Source: Campylobacterota bacterium
GTDB taxonomy: Bacteria; Campylobacterota; Campylobacteria; Campylobacterales; SZUA-545
Length of the DNA: 6,691 nt
NCBI GenBank assembly: GCA_003561815.1
Contig: PWVP01000219.1
Coordinates: forward strand, 1 to 6,691
Direction: 5' to 3'
Positions 1-5,481 of this stretch are shown here, piece by piece. The notes below the pieces were generated by a model. The model saw only the letters and a program-made list of their open reading frames with translations. It searched no databases and was not told where the DNA came from. The position numbers and the translations under genes were made by a program. The stretch's first letter is position 1; each line of letters begins with the position of its first letter.

Positions 1-27
1 ACACGCAAGCACGAAGAAAGGGTCGCA

Positions 28-1518
28 ATGGAGCTGCTACGCGGGGCTGCGCGGGGTTTTTTGGAGGCGCTTAAAAACCTGATTCCCGTAGGGGTCGTGC
101 TAGCGCTGTTTTGGTCTCTGGTGGCTGGCGACGCACCCGATCGGCTGGAGATGATTCTTTTGGGGGTGGTGCTGGCCGCAGCGGGGATTGCACTCTTTTT
201 GCAGGGGTTGGAGCGGGCGATCTTTCCGTTGGGGCGGTCGCTGGCGAACCATATGCTCAAGAAGCGATCGATCTTTTGGCTGCTCTTTTTTGCTTTCTCG
301 GTGGGGTTTGTGGCGGTGATTGCTGAACCTTCGCTGATCGTGGTCGCGCTGCAGGCTGAAGAGATGAGCGGGGGGCTGATAGATGCCTTTGTGCTGCGGC
401 TGGTGGTGGGCTGTTCGGTGGGGCTGATTGTGCTTATAGGTGTGCTCAGGGTGGTGCTGGGCCACGCGATTGGCCCCTATCTGGTGGTGGGTTATCTGCT
501 GATGGTGCTGATCACGCTGCTGACCCCGGCGGAGATTACCGGTCTGGCCTTCGATGCCGGTGCGGTGAGTGCCAATATCGTCACCGTGCCACTGATTACG
601 GCGATCGGCATCGGTCTGGCCGCTTCGCTTAAGGGGCGTCATGCGCTGCTTGATGGCTTCGGCCTGGTGGGGTTGGCGGTGATGGCGCCGCGACTGGCGG
701 TGCAGCTTTATGGTCTGGCGGTTTTTGGCTTCGATCCCCAGAGTCTGGAGGGGGGGTATGCCCCCAGCGCGCCTGAGGCGGCGGCCTCGGGTGGGTGGAG
801 TGCCGGGATGCTTTTAAGCGATCTGTTGGCGGTGGCGGTGAGTGTGCTGCCGCTGATTGCGGTGATGCTCTTTTTTCAGTTTGTGGTGGCTCAAAAGCCG
901 CTGATTTTGCCCCACCGGGTGATTGGCGGCTTTTTGGTGCTGATTTTGGGCCTCTTTTTCTTTGTGGAGGGGCTGAAATTGGGGCTGCTGCCGGTGGGCG
1001 AACAGATGGCCTATGCGCTGACTCAGGTGGATCTACTCTGGGTGGTGGTACTCTTTGTGTTTTTATTGGGGCTTTCGGCCACGCTGGTTGAGCCTGCACT
1101 CATCGCCGTCGCCCATAAGGCGCAGGAGGAGGCCCCCGATCGCTTCCGCGCCTCCTTTTTAAGGGTGCTGGTCGCTTTCGGGGTGGGTTTGGGTCTGGCG
1201 CTGGGGGTGGTGCGTATCGTGCTGGGTCTGGGGCTGGATGGCTTTCTGATCGGTGCGGTGGCGCTACTTTTGGTGCTGACGGCGCTGGCTCCGGCCTATG
1301 CGGTGGCGCTGGCCTATGATGTGGGGCCGATCGCCACCTCCGATGTGACGGTGCCACTTATCACCGCACTGGGCATCGGACTGGCGATCCACACCGAAGG
1401 GGCCGATCCGCTGCTCGATGGCTTCGGGCTGATCGCACTCGCTTCGATCGGGCCGGTGGTGGTGGTCTTAATCTACGCGTGGCTGATGGCGCTAAGAACG
1501 AAAAAGGAGAGAGCGTGA
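28..1518 (+). CDS. DUF1538-family polytopic membrane protein with two homologous halves
   Basis: A 496-residue, very hydrophobic inner-membrane protein of the DUF1538 type; its substrate is unknown to me. It consists of two homologous halves that align without a gap at a constant offset of 255 residues: EPSLIVVA (100-107) with EPALIAVA (355-362), RVVLG (141-145) with RIVLG (396-400), FDAG (175) with YDVG (430), VTVPLITAIGIGLA (185-198) with VTVPLITALGIGLA (440-453), and LLDGFGL (207) with LLDGFGL (462). A Gly/Ala/Ser/Pro-rich linker at about 236-257 joins them. The near-invariant VTVPLITA and EP motifs inside hydrophobic segments look like functional sites. Start: ATG at 28 has AAAGGG five bases upstream, but the frame is open to base 1, so a longer N-terminus cannot be excluded. 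The stop overlaps the next gene, which encodes a P-II-like protein, suggesting a transporter or channel with a dedicated regulator. Family assignment is fairly secure; a transport role is inference. Confidence 0.85.
   Translation: MELLRGAARGFLEALKNLIPVGVVLALFWSLVAGDAPDRLEMILLGVVLAAAGIALFLQGLERAIFPLGRSLANHMLKKRSIFWLLFFAFSVGFVAVIAEPSLIVVALQAEEMSGGLIDAFVLRLVVGCSVGLIVLIGVLRVVLGHAIGPYLVVGYLLMVLITLLTPAEITGLAFDAGAVSANIVTVPLITAIGIGLAASLKGRHALLDGFGLVGLAVMAPRLAVQLYGLAVFGFDPQSLEGGYAPSAPEAAASGGWSAGMLLSDLLAVAVSVLPLIAVMLFFQFVVAQKPLILPHRVIGGFLVLILGLFFFVEGLKLGLLPVGEQMAYALTQVDLLWVVVLFVFLLGLSATLVEPALIAVAHKAQEEAPDRFRASFLRVLVAFGVGLGLALGVVRIVLGLGLDGFLIGAVALLLVLTALAPAYAVALAYDVGPIATSDVTVPLITALGIGLAIHTEGADPLLDGFGLIALASIGPVVVVLIYAWLMALRTKKERA
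1502..1518 (+). promoter_or_regulatory. Shine-Dalgarno and GTGA coupling junction, DUF1538 to P-II-like
   Basis: AAAAGGAGAGAGCGTGA carries a strong ribosome-binding site, then a GTG start at 1515 overlapping the TGA stop at 1516-1518. It fixes the start of the P-II-like gene and implies translational coupling. The same sequence, with one base changed, recurs at the next junction. Confidence 0.8.
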
Positions 1519-1871
1519 GTGAAAAACGGGCGGTACTGCTAACGGCCATCGTGGCCGATGAGCTAGAGGAGGTGTGCATCGCGATTGCGAAGGAGCATGG
1601 GGCCAAAGGGGTCACCATGCTCTCCGATCGTGGCATCAACTTTCCAGAGCACAAGACCTTTTTCGATCAGATCTATCGGGGGCTGAATGCGATTTTGCTC
1701 TTTGTGCTCGAAGAGCAGATGGCCTACCGTATCGCCGATGCTCTGGATGAGCGGCTTAGGCTCGAAGAGCCCTTTAAGGGGCTCGCCCTTGTCTCGCCGC
1801 TGGAGGAGACCGGCGGCATCGATGTGCCGGGCATCTTGAACTATCTACAAAACCAAAAGGAGAGTGCGTGA
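1515..1871 (+). CDS. P-II-like small signalling protein coupled to the DUF1538 gene
   Basis: A 118-residue soluble protein. Its length and strand/helix pattern resemble the P-II (GlnB/GlnK) ferredoxin-like fold: a first strand AVLLTAIV (6-13), a helix DELEEVCIAIAKEHGA (15-30), GVTML (32-36), a loop where the T-loop would sit (about 37-56), strand AILLFVLEE (59-67), helix 68-83 and a C-terminal segment. I do not see the usual uridylylated Tyr context or a clear glycine-rich nucleotide loop, so it is P-II-like rather than a canonical GlnB. The start is GTG at 1515, not an ATG at 1479 inside the upstream gene, because AAGGAG lies just upstream and the GTGA overlap with the preceding stop is typical coupling. 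P-II proteins commonly bind and gate neighbouring membrane transporters (GlnK with AmtB), so it may sense a nucleotide and control the DUF1538 protein. That role is inferred from context. Confidence 0.7.
   Translation: MSEKRAVLLTAIVADELEEVCIAIAKEHGAKGVTMLSDRGINFPEHKTFFDQIYRGLNAILLFVLEEQMAYRIADALDERLRLEEPFKGLALVSPLEETGGIDVPGILNYLQNQKESA
1855..1871 (+). promoter_or_regulatory. Shine-Dalgarno and GTGA coupling junction, P-II-like to rpe
   Basis: AAAAGGAGAGTGCGTGA has a ribosome-binding site ahead of GTG at 1868, which overlaps the TGA stop at 1869-1871. It matches the junction at 1502-1518 in 16 of 17 bases. It decides the rpe start and suggests the two junctions drive similar coupled initiation. 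Confidence 0.8.
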
Positions 1872-2506
1872 AGGTAGCCCCCAGTATCCTCTCGGCCGAT
1901 TTTGGCAAGCTGGGCGAGGAGGTTGAAAGCATCTGTGAAGCGGGGGCGGATTATGTCCATGTGGATGTGATGGATGGCCACTTCGTGCCCAACCTCACCA
2001 TCGGCCCGGTGGTCATCCAGGCGGCGGCCAAGGCGGCCAGTAAACCGCTGGATATTCACCTGATGGTGCAGAACAACCCGTTTTTTGTCGATCTTTTCGC
2101 CCCTTTGAAGCCAGCGTTTATCAGCTTTCATATCGAAGAGGAGAAGCACCCGCACCGCCTGATCCAGAAGATCCGAGATTACGGCATCCGACCGGCTTTG
2201 ACGCTTAATCCCCACACCCCCGAAAGCGCGATCGAGTATCTGCTTGAGGATGTGGATATGGTGCTTTTGATGAGCGTGAATCCGGGTTTTGGCGGGCAGA
2301 AGTTTATCCCCAAGGTGCTCGAAAAGGCGGCGCGGCTGAAGGAGCTGATTATTAAGCGCAATCCGGCGTGTTTGATCGAGGTCGATGGCGGCGTGAGCGA
2401 TCAGAATATCGACGCGCTAAAGAGCGCCGGTGTCGATGTGGTGGTGGCGGGCAGCTTCGTCTTCGGCAGCGCCGATCGCGCTGCGGCGATCGCCTCTTTA
2501 AAATAA
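1868..2506 (+). CDS. rpe: Ribulose-phosphate 3-epimerase
   Basis: A 212-residue cytoplasmic TIM-barrel enzyme interconverting D-ribulose 5-phosphate and D-xylulose 5-phosphate in the pentose phosphate pathway. The family signatures are all present: APSILSADF (4-12), HVDVMDGHFVPNLTIGP (31-47) with metal ligands His31 and Asp33, DIHLMV (62-67) with His64, the VNPGFGGQKF loop (137-146), EVDGGV (171-176) with Asp173, and AGSFVF (194-199) for phosphate binding. Asp33 and Asp173 are the expected acid/base pair. Length is slightly short but within the family range. The start is GTG at 1868, giving MKVAPSILSADF, a standard N-terminus. The TAA stop shares its last base with the trpF ATG. Third gene of the coupled unit; no defect seen. 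Confidence 0.97.
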   Translation: MKVAPSILSADFGKLGEEVESICEAGADYVHVDVMDGHFVPNLTIGPVVIQAAAKAASKPLDIHLMVQNNPFFVDLFAPLKPAFISFHIEEEKHPHRLIQKIRDYGIRPALTLNPHTPESAIEYLLEDVDMVLLMSVNPGFGGQKFIPKVLEKAARLKELIIKRNPACLIEVDGGVSDQNIDALKSAGVDVVVAGSFVFGSADRAAAIASLK

Positions 2507-2508
2507 TG
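2504..2508 (+). promoter_or_regulatory. trpF: TAATG stop/start coupling between rpe and trpF
   Basis: The rpe stop TAA (2504-2506) and the trpF start ATG (2506-2508) share one base. The preceding bases (cctctttaaaa) contain no recognisable ribosome-binding site, in contrast to the two preceding junctions, so trpF translation is likely to depend on terminating rpe ribosomes. Confidence 0.7.
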
Positions 2509-3096
2509 CGCGTCAAAATCTGTGGCATTACGCGGCTAGAGGATGCGCTGATCGCCGCTGAGGCGGGGGCCGATGCGCTGGGCTTTGTCTTTTACCCCGA
2601 TTCGCCGCGCTTTATCACCCCCGAAGCGGCGCGCGCGATCACCGATCGGCTCCCGCCGTTTGTGCAGCGGGTGGGGCTCTTTGTGGATACCGATCCCGAT
2701 GAGGTGAACCGCATCTGCCTGGAGGCGGGTATGCAGCTGGCCCAGATTCACTGCGCGGTGAACGAGAGCTACTTTAGCGCGCTCAAGGTGCCGCCTTTAA
2801 AGGTGGTGCGCGCCGATACGCCAGAAAAGCTGGCGTGCTTTAGCGGCGAGTACCGCCTGGTCGATGCCCATGTGGCGGGCTTTGGCGGGGCAGGGGTGCG
2901 GCTGCCGATCGAGTGGTTTGAGGGGCTTGATTGTTCGCAGATGATCTTAGCCGGTGGCCTAAAGGCGGAGGATTTAGCGGCGGTTGGTGCGCTGGGTTTT
3001 TACGGTGTGGATGTGAGCAGCGGGGTGGAAAAGAGCCGGGGGGTCAAAGATCCCGACAAGATCCGCGCCTTTGTCCGGGCGGCCAAGGGCTGCTAG
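2506..3096 (+). CDS. trpF: Phosphoribosylanthranilate isomerase
   Basis: A 196-residue TIM-barrel enzyme converting N-(5'-phosphoribosyl)anthranilate to CdRP (the 1-carboxyphenylamino-deoxyribulose phosphate), the third step from chorismate to tryptophan. The N-terminus VKICGIT (3-9) supplies the catalytic Cys6; YPDSPRFITP (30-39) is the substrate loop with Arg35; RLVDAHVAGFGGAG (117-130) supplies the general acid Asp120 and the glycine loop; LAGGL (148-152) and GVDVSSGVE (167-175) bind phosphate. Small departures from the usual form are QIHC (80-83) in place of the common QLHG, and DAH in place of DS at the acid site. The start is ATG at 2506, overlapping the rpe stop as TAATG; an upstream in-frame start at 2368 lies inside rpe and gives a nonsense Arg-rich extension. 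No Shine-Dalgarno is visible, so initiation probably relies on reinitiation after rpe. No other trp gene is in the window. Confidence 0.95.
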   Translation: MRVKICGITRLEDALIAAEAGADALGFVFYPDSPRFITPEAARAITDRLPPFVQRVGLFVDTDPDEVNRICLEAGMQLAQIHCAVNESYFSALKVPPLKVVRADTPEKLACFSGEYRLVDAHVAGFGGAGVRLPIEWFEGLDCSQMILAGGLKAEDLAAVGALGFYGVDVSSGVEKSRGVKDPDKIRAFVRAAKGC

Positions 3097-3443
3097 AGGG
3101 GCACCTTGAGCGCCACTGCTGCTGCGTGACTCTTTTCGTGGGTGATGGAGAGGGCGAGTTTATTCACCCCGTGAAAGGTGGCCGCCTTGTCGCTTAAAAA
3201 GGCGGTTGGAGCGCCGGCAGCGTCTTTGCGGATGGTGATGTCGTGGAAACTCAGTTTCGCGCCGATACCGCAGCCAAGCGCTTTGGCGACCGCCTCTTTA
3301 GCCGCCCAGAGCCCGGCGATGGACTCGATCGCTTTTGTTTGTGCCATCTCTTCGGGGTTTAAAAAGCGCCTCAGGGCCGCCTCGCCGTGGCGATCGACCA
3401 GGCGGCGGATGCGCTCAATCGCGACGAGATCGAGCCCGATCAT
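3093..3443 (-). CDS. acpS: Holo-[acyl-carrier-protein] synthase
   Basis: A 116-residue cytoplasmic phosphopantetheinyl transferase that moves 4'-phosphopantetheine from CoA to a serine of acyl carrier protein, activating fatty acid synthesis. Signatures: the N-terminal GLDLVAIERI (3-12), in which Asp5 is the expected magnesium ligand; WAAKEAVAKALGCGIG (46-61), with Glu50 the second acidic ligand; and LALSITHEKSHAAAVAL (96-112), the conserved C-terminal SxTHExxxAxA segment. Length is typical of AcpS. The ATG at 3441-3443 overlaps the fliL stop as ATGA, and no Shine-Dalgarno precedes it (the upstream bases read ACCACCTTCGTCGTGCA), so translation is probably coupled to fliL. The fliL-acpS order matches what I recall from Campylobacter and Helicobacter. 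Its TAG stop shares a CTAG with the trpF stop. Confidence 0.96.
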   Translation of the reverse strand: MIGLDLVAIERIRRLVDRHGEAALRRFLNPEEMAQTKAIESIAGLWAAKEAVAKALGCGIGAKLSFHDITIRKDAAGAPTAFLSDKAATFHGVNKLALSITHEKSHAAAVALKVPL

Positions 3444-3937
3444 TGCACGACGAAGGTGGTAAAGAAGACATTCTGCACCTGTCCGTCGATCAGGTGGCGA
3501 TTGATGTTGTTTCTCAGCTCCTCACGCAGCCGCTGTTTGCCGTTTTCGGTGGCGATCTCATCAAACCGTTTGGAGGAGAGTTGGCGGATGATAAGGTCGC
3601 GAATCATGGGCATCTTATTCTGCACCTCGTTACCCACATTGCGGTGGCTGAGCTCTAAGCTGATCTTGATGCGCAGGTAGCGCCGCCCGTCGCTATCGAG
3701 CAGGTTGACGATAAACTGATCGAGCTCCACCACTGGCCCGATGGTGGTCTGCGTACCGGGGGCGGCACCGCCTTCAACCCGCTCAGTATCCGGCGAGGGG
3801 CCACTGCTGGTGAGCACCAAAATCGCCACCACCACCACAATAATCAGCAGCAGCGCCACCACCCCGATAATGATGAGCATCATCGGGTTTTTCTTTTTGG
3901 GCTGTTCGCTCTGCTCTTCTGTACTCTCTTCAGCCAT
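3440..3937 (-). CDS. fliL: Flagellar basal body-associated protein FliL
   Basis: A 165-residue single-pass inner-membrane protein of the flagellar basal body that sits around the stators and supports motor torque. Visible layout: a short charged cytoplasmic N-terminus with KKK (14-16), one transmembrane helix (about 19-42), a low-complexity Pro/Gly/Ser linker (44-68), and a periplasmic FliL domain from VVELDQFIVNLLD (69-81) through RYLRIKISLEL (86-96), the helical NKMPMIRDLIIRQLSSKRFDEI (107-128) and the terminal VFFTTFVVQ (157-165). Length and the C-terminal [VI]xxVxFTxFVVQ ending are typical of the family. A good Shine-Dalgarno (AAAGGAG) lies about 8 bases before the ATG. Transcription probably starts in the divergent region to its right, where a sigma-28-like element is reported separately. 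It leads the operon with acpS. No other flagellar gene is present. Confidence 0.94.
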   Translation of the reverse strand: MAEESTEEQSEQPKKKNPMMLIIIGVVALLLIIVVVVAILVLTSSGPSPDTERVEGGAAPGTQTTIGPVVELDQFIVNLLDSDGRRYLRIKISLELSHRNVGNEVQNKMPMIRDLIIRQLSSKRFDEIATENGKQRLREELRNNINRHLIDGQVQNVFFTTFVVQ

Positions 3938-4021
3938 CGGGCCGACTCCTTTATGCTACAATCCGCTTCTGTATTTTAGCTACTTCTCACACGAGATCGG
4001 CTTAAGAGGGTAAATTTAAAG
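3938..4021. promoter_or_regulatory. Divergent promoter region between fliL and mlaE
   Basis: This 84-base, comparatively AT-rich spacer is the only place from which both fliL-acpS and mlaE can be transcribed locally. Plus strand: TGCTACAAT at 3954-3962 resembles an extended -10 element for mlaE, without a good -35. Minus strand: TAAAAT (3978 to 3973) is a possible sigma-70 -10 for fliL, and GCCGATCT (4001 to 3994) preceded by TAAA (4018 to 4015) resembles a flagellar sigma-28 promoter. The fliL Shine-Dalgarno lies at its left end. That it is a promoter region is likely; the individual elements are weak assignments by eye. Confidence 0.5.
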
Positions 4022-4828
4022 GTGACTATGCGCGCTCTGGAGTCTCTGCTTTACCATATCGGAAAACCCTTTATGGCGCTGGTCGAGCTGATTGCCGCTC
4101 TGGGTCGCTTCACAATCTTTCAGATAAGGCTCGTGCCGCTCTTTTTCAAAAGGCCGTTTCGTTTCGGGCTGCTGATGCGCCAGATTGAGCAGATTGGGGC
4201 CAATAGTCTGCTGGTGGTGGGGCTAACCGCGCTCTTTACCGGGATGGTGATGGCGATTCAGCTCTATGCCGCCTTTAGCAAGTTTGGCGCGGAGGAGATG
4301 ATGGGCTACACCATCTTCCTGGCCATCGGGCGGGAGCTGGGCCCGGTCTTTACGGCGCTGATGCTCATTAGTCGCGCGGTGAGTGCGATGGCGGCTGAGC
4401 TGGGCACCATGCGGGTGACCGAGCAGATCGATGCGATCGAGGTGCTCTCCATCGACTCCAGACAGTACCTGATTGTGCCGCGGATTTTGGCGACGATTAT
4501 CGCGATGCCCTTTTTGGTGATGTTTTTCGATCTGGTGGCCAATCTGGGCGCCTATCTGCTCTCGGTCCATGCGCTTGGCATCAACCCCACCGCCTATATG
4601 CGCACCATCTACCAGTACTCAGAGCTCACCGACTTTATGCAGGGCTTTGTTAAAGGGGGTGTTTTCGGATTGGTGGTGGCGTCGGTGGGTACCTATGTGG
4701 GCTTTCACGCTAAAGGGGGTGCTAGGGGGGTGGGGCTGGCCACCACCCAGGCGGTGGTGCTTGCCAGCGTCGCCCTCTTTTTGACCAACTACTTTCTCTC
4801 TTCGCTCTTTTTAGTGCTGGATTGGTAG
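4022..4828 (+). CDS. mlaE: MlaE-family ABC transporter permease
   Basis: A 268-residue inner-membrane permease of the MlaE/YrbE family, which works with an ATPase (MlaF type) and an MCE protein (MlaD type) in phospholipid or other lipid transport between inner and outer membrane. An amphipathic N-terminal helix precedes the core; hydrophobic segments lie at about 60-84, 97-125, 149-182, 208-228 and 243-265. The diagnostic stretch is GRELGPVFTALMLISRAVSAM (103-123) followed by AELGTMRVTEQIDAIEVL (125-142), the cytoplasmic coupling loop that contacts the ATPase. Length is normal. Start: GTG at 4022 is chosen, with AGAGGG 11 bases upstream; ATG at 4028 is an alternative, but its AGGTGA is only two bases away. 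Neither ATPase nor MCE gene is adjacent, so its partners must be encoded elsewhere. The last 40 bases overlap the convergent gene. Confidence 0.93.
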   Translation: MTMRALESLLYHIGKPFMALVELIAALGRFTIFQIRLVPLFFKRPFRFGLLMRQIEQIGANSLLVVGLTALFTGMVMAIQLYAAFSKFGAEEMMGYTIFLAIGRELGPVFTALMLISRAVSAMAAELGTMRVTEQIDAIEVLSIDSRQYLIVPRILATIIAMPFLVMFFDLVANLGAYLLSVHALGINPTAYMRTIYQYSELTDFMQGFVKGGVFGLVVASVGTYVGFHAKGGARGVGLATTQAVVLASVALFLTNYFLSSLFLVLDW

Positions 4829-5481
4829 ATCTCCACCAGCTTGGCGATCTTTAGCTCCGCCTCTTTGGTGCGCGAGAGGGCGGCCATTAGCATAATAAAG
4901 AGCATCAGCATCAACCCCACCGTTAAAAAGACGAAGCTATCGATATAGAAGGGCTCTAAAGGCACCAGCCCGCCCTTAAGCGGCGCGGCGATGGGCTCTT
5001 GTGCTTTTGGGGGTGTCAAGCCCGGCTTCTCCAGGCTTCGCAGCCGCTCATCGAGCAGCACCAGTGTCTGCTTTAGCTCCGCGTAGCGGTCACTCCCCTT
5101 GTCGCTACTAAGGCGATCGACCTGGCGCTTGAGGGTGTGAATCTGCGCTTTGAGCTCATCCATCCCCTCTGGCCCGCCCTTTTGGGGCGCCTGGGGCGTG
5201 GCGGCGCCATCGGCGCGGCTAAGGGCCTCGTAGCGGCTAAGAAGCTGCTGCTGGGCACGCTTTAGCTGGGCCATCTCCTGGCGCATCTCGTTTTGAAAGG
5301 CGGTGTGCAGATTGCCCTGTTTCGTGAGATGATCGAGTCTTGCCTGTTGCTGCTGTTGCAGCTGCTCAAGCTGGGCGATCTGTGCTCTGCTCTCGCTGGT
5401 GGTGCCCAGATCGAAGATAAAGTTATCTTTGCCCGCCAGCAGCAAAGAGGCCAGCAGAAGTGTAAGCCATAGCGGTCGCAT
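4789..5481 (-). CDS. Unrecognised membrane-anchored coiled-coil protein
   Basis: I do not recognise this 230-residue protein. It has a hydrophobic N-terminus (about 4-16, MRPLWLTLLLASLLLAG) that could be a signal peptide or anchor; it has no lipobox cysteine. A Gln-rich coiled coil follows (about 31-90, with a QLEQLQQQQQ run), then an Ala/Pro/Gly break, a second coiled coil (107-152), a Pro-rich linker (153-175), a strong transmembrane helix (about 181-202, including LTVGLMLMLFIMLMA) and a short basic/acidic tail ending KKSEERK. The simplest topology is a periplasmic coiled-coil rod held by a C-terminal helix with a cytoplasmic tail. The start is ATG at 5481, with AAGGA five bases upstream, rather than TTG at 5517, which would put 12 charged residues before the signal and has no good ribosome site. 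It stands alone between oppositely oriented genes. The coding call is good; function is unknown. Confidence 0.75.
   Translation of the reverse strand: MRPLWLTLLLASLLLAGKDNFIFDLGTTSESRAQIAQLEQLQQQQQARLDHLTKQGNLHTAFQNEMRQEMAQLKRAQQQLLSRYEALSRADGAATPQAPQKGGPEGMDELKAQIHTLKRQVDRLSSDKGSDRYAELKQTLVLLDERLRSLEKPGLTPPKAQEPIAAPLKGGLVPLEPFYIDSFVFLTVGLMLMLFIMLMAALSRTKEAELKIAKLVEIYQSSTKKSEERK

Noticed and set aside
100..642. Minus-strand open frame of 180 codons, rich in His, Gln and Arg
   Set aside because: It is antisense to the DUF1538 gene, has a composition expected from complementing Leu/Val codons, and shows no domain motif.
629..1099. Minus-strand open frame of 156 codons, rich in Pro, Ala and Ser
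   Set aside because: The same shadow effect of the GC-rich hydrophobic gene; low-complexity product with no motif or ribosome site considered credible.
1479..1514. Longer P-II-like protein starting at ATG 1479
   Set aside because: The extra 12 residues lie inside the upstream gene and the GTG at 1515 has a strong Shine-Dalgarno and a GTGA overlap.
2368..2505. Longer TrpF starting at 2368
   Set aside because: The extension is Arg-rich, lies within rpe, and the enzyme's normal N-terminus VKICGIT begins at the ATG at 2506.
3335..3680. Two plus-strand open frames of about 100 codons opposite fliL and acpS
   Set aside because: They overlap two genes with clear family motifs on the other strand and have no motif of their own.
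4223..4570. Minus-strand open frame of 115 codons opposite mlaE
   Set aside because: It is antisense to the most conserved part of the permease, with His/Arg-rich composition typical of shadow frames.
4651..4720. Exact repeat TAAAGGGGGT at 4651 and 4711
   Set aside because: Both encode a Lys-Gly-Gly in the permease in the same frame; too short and explained by codon choice.
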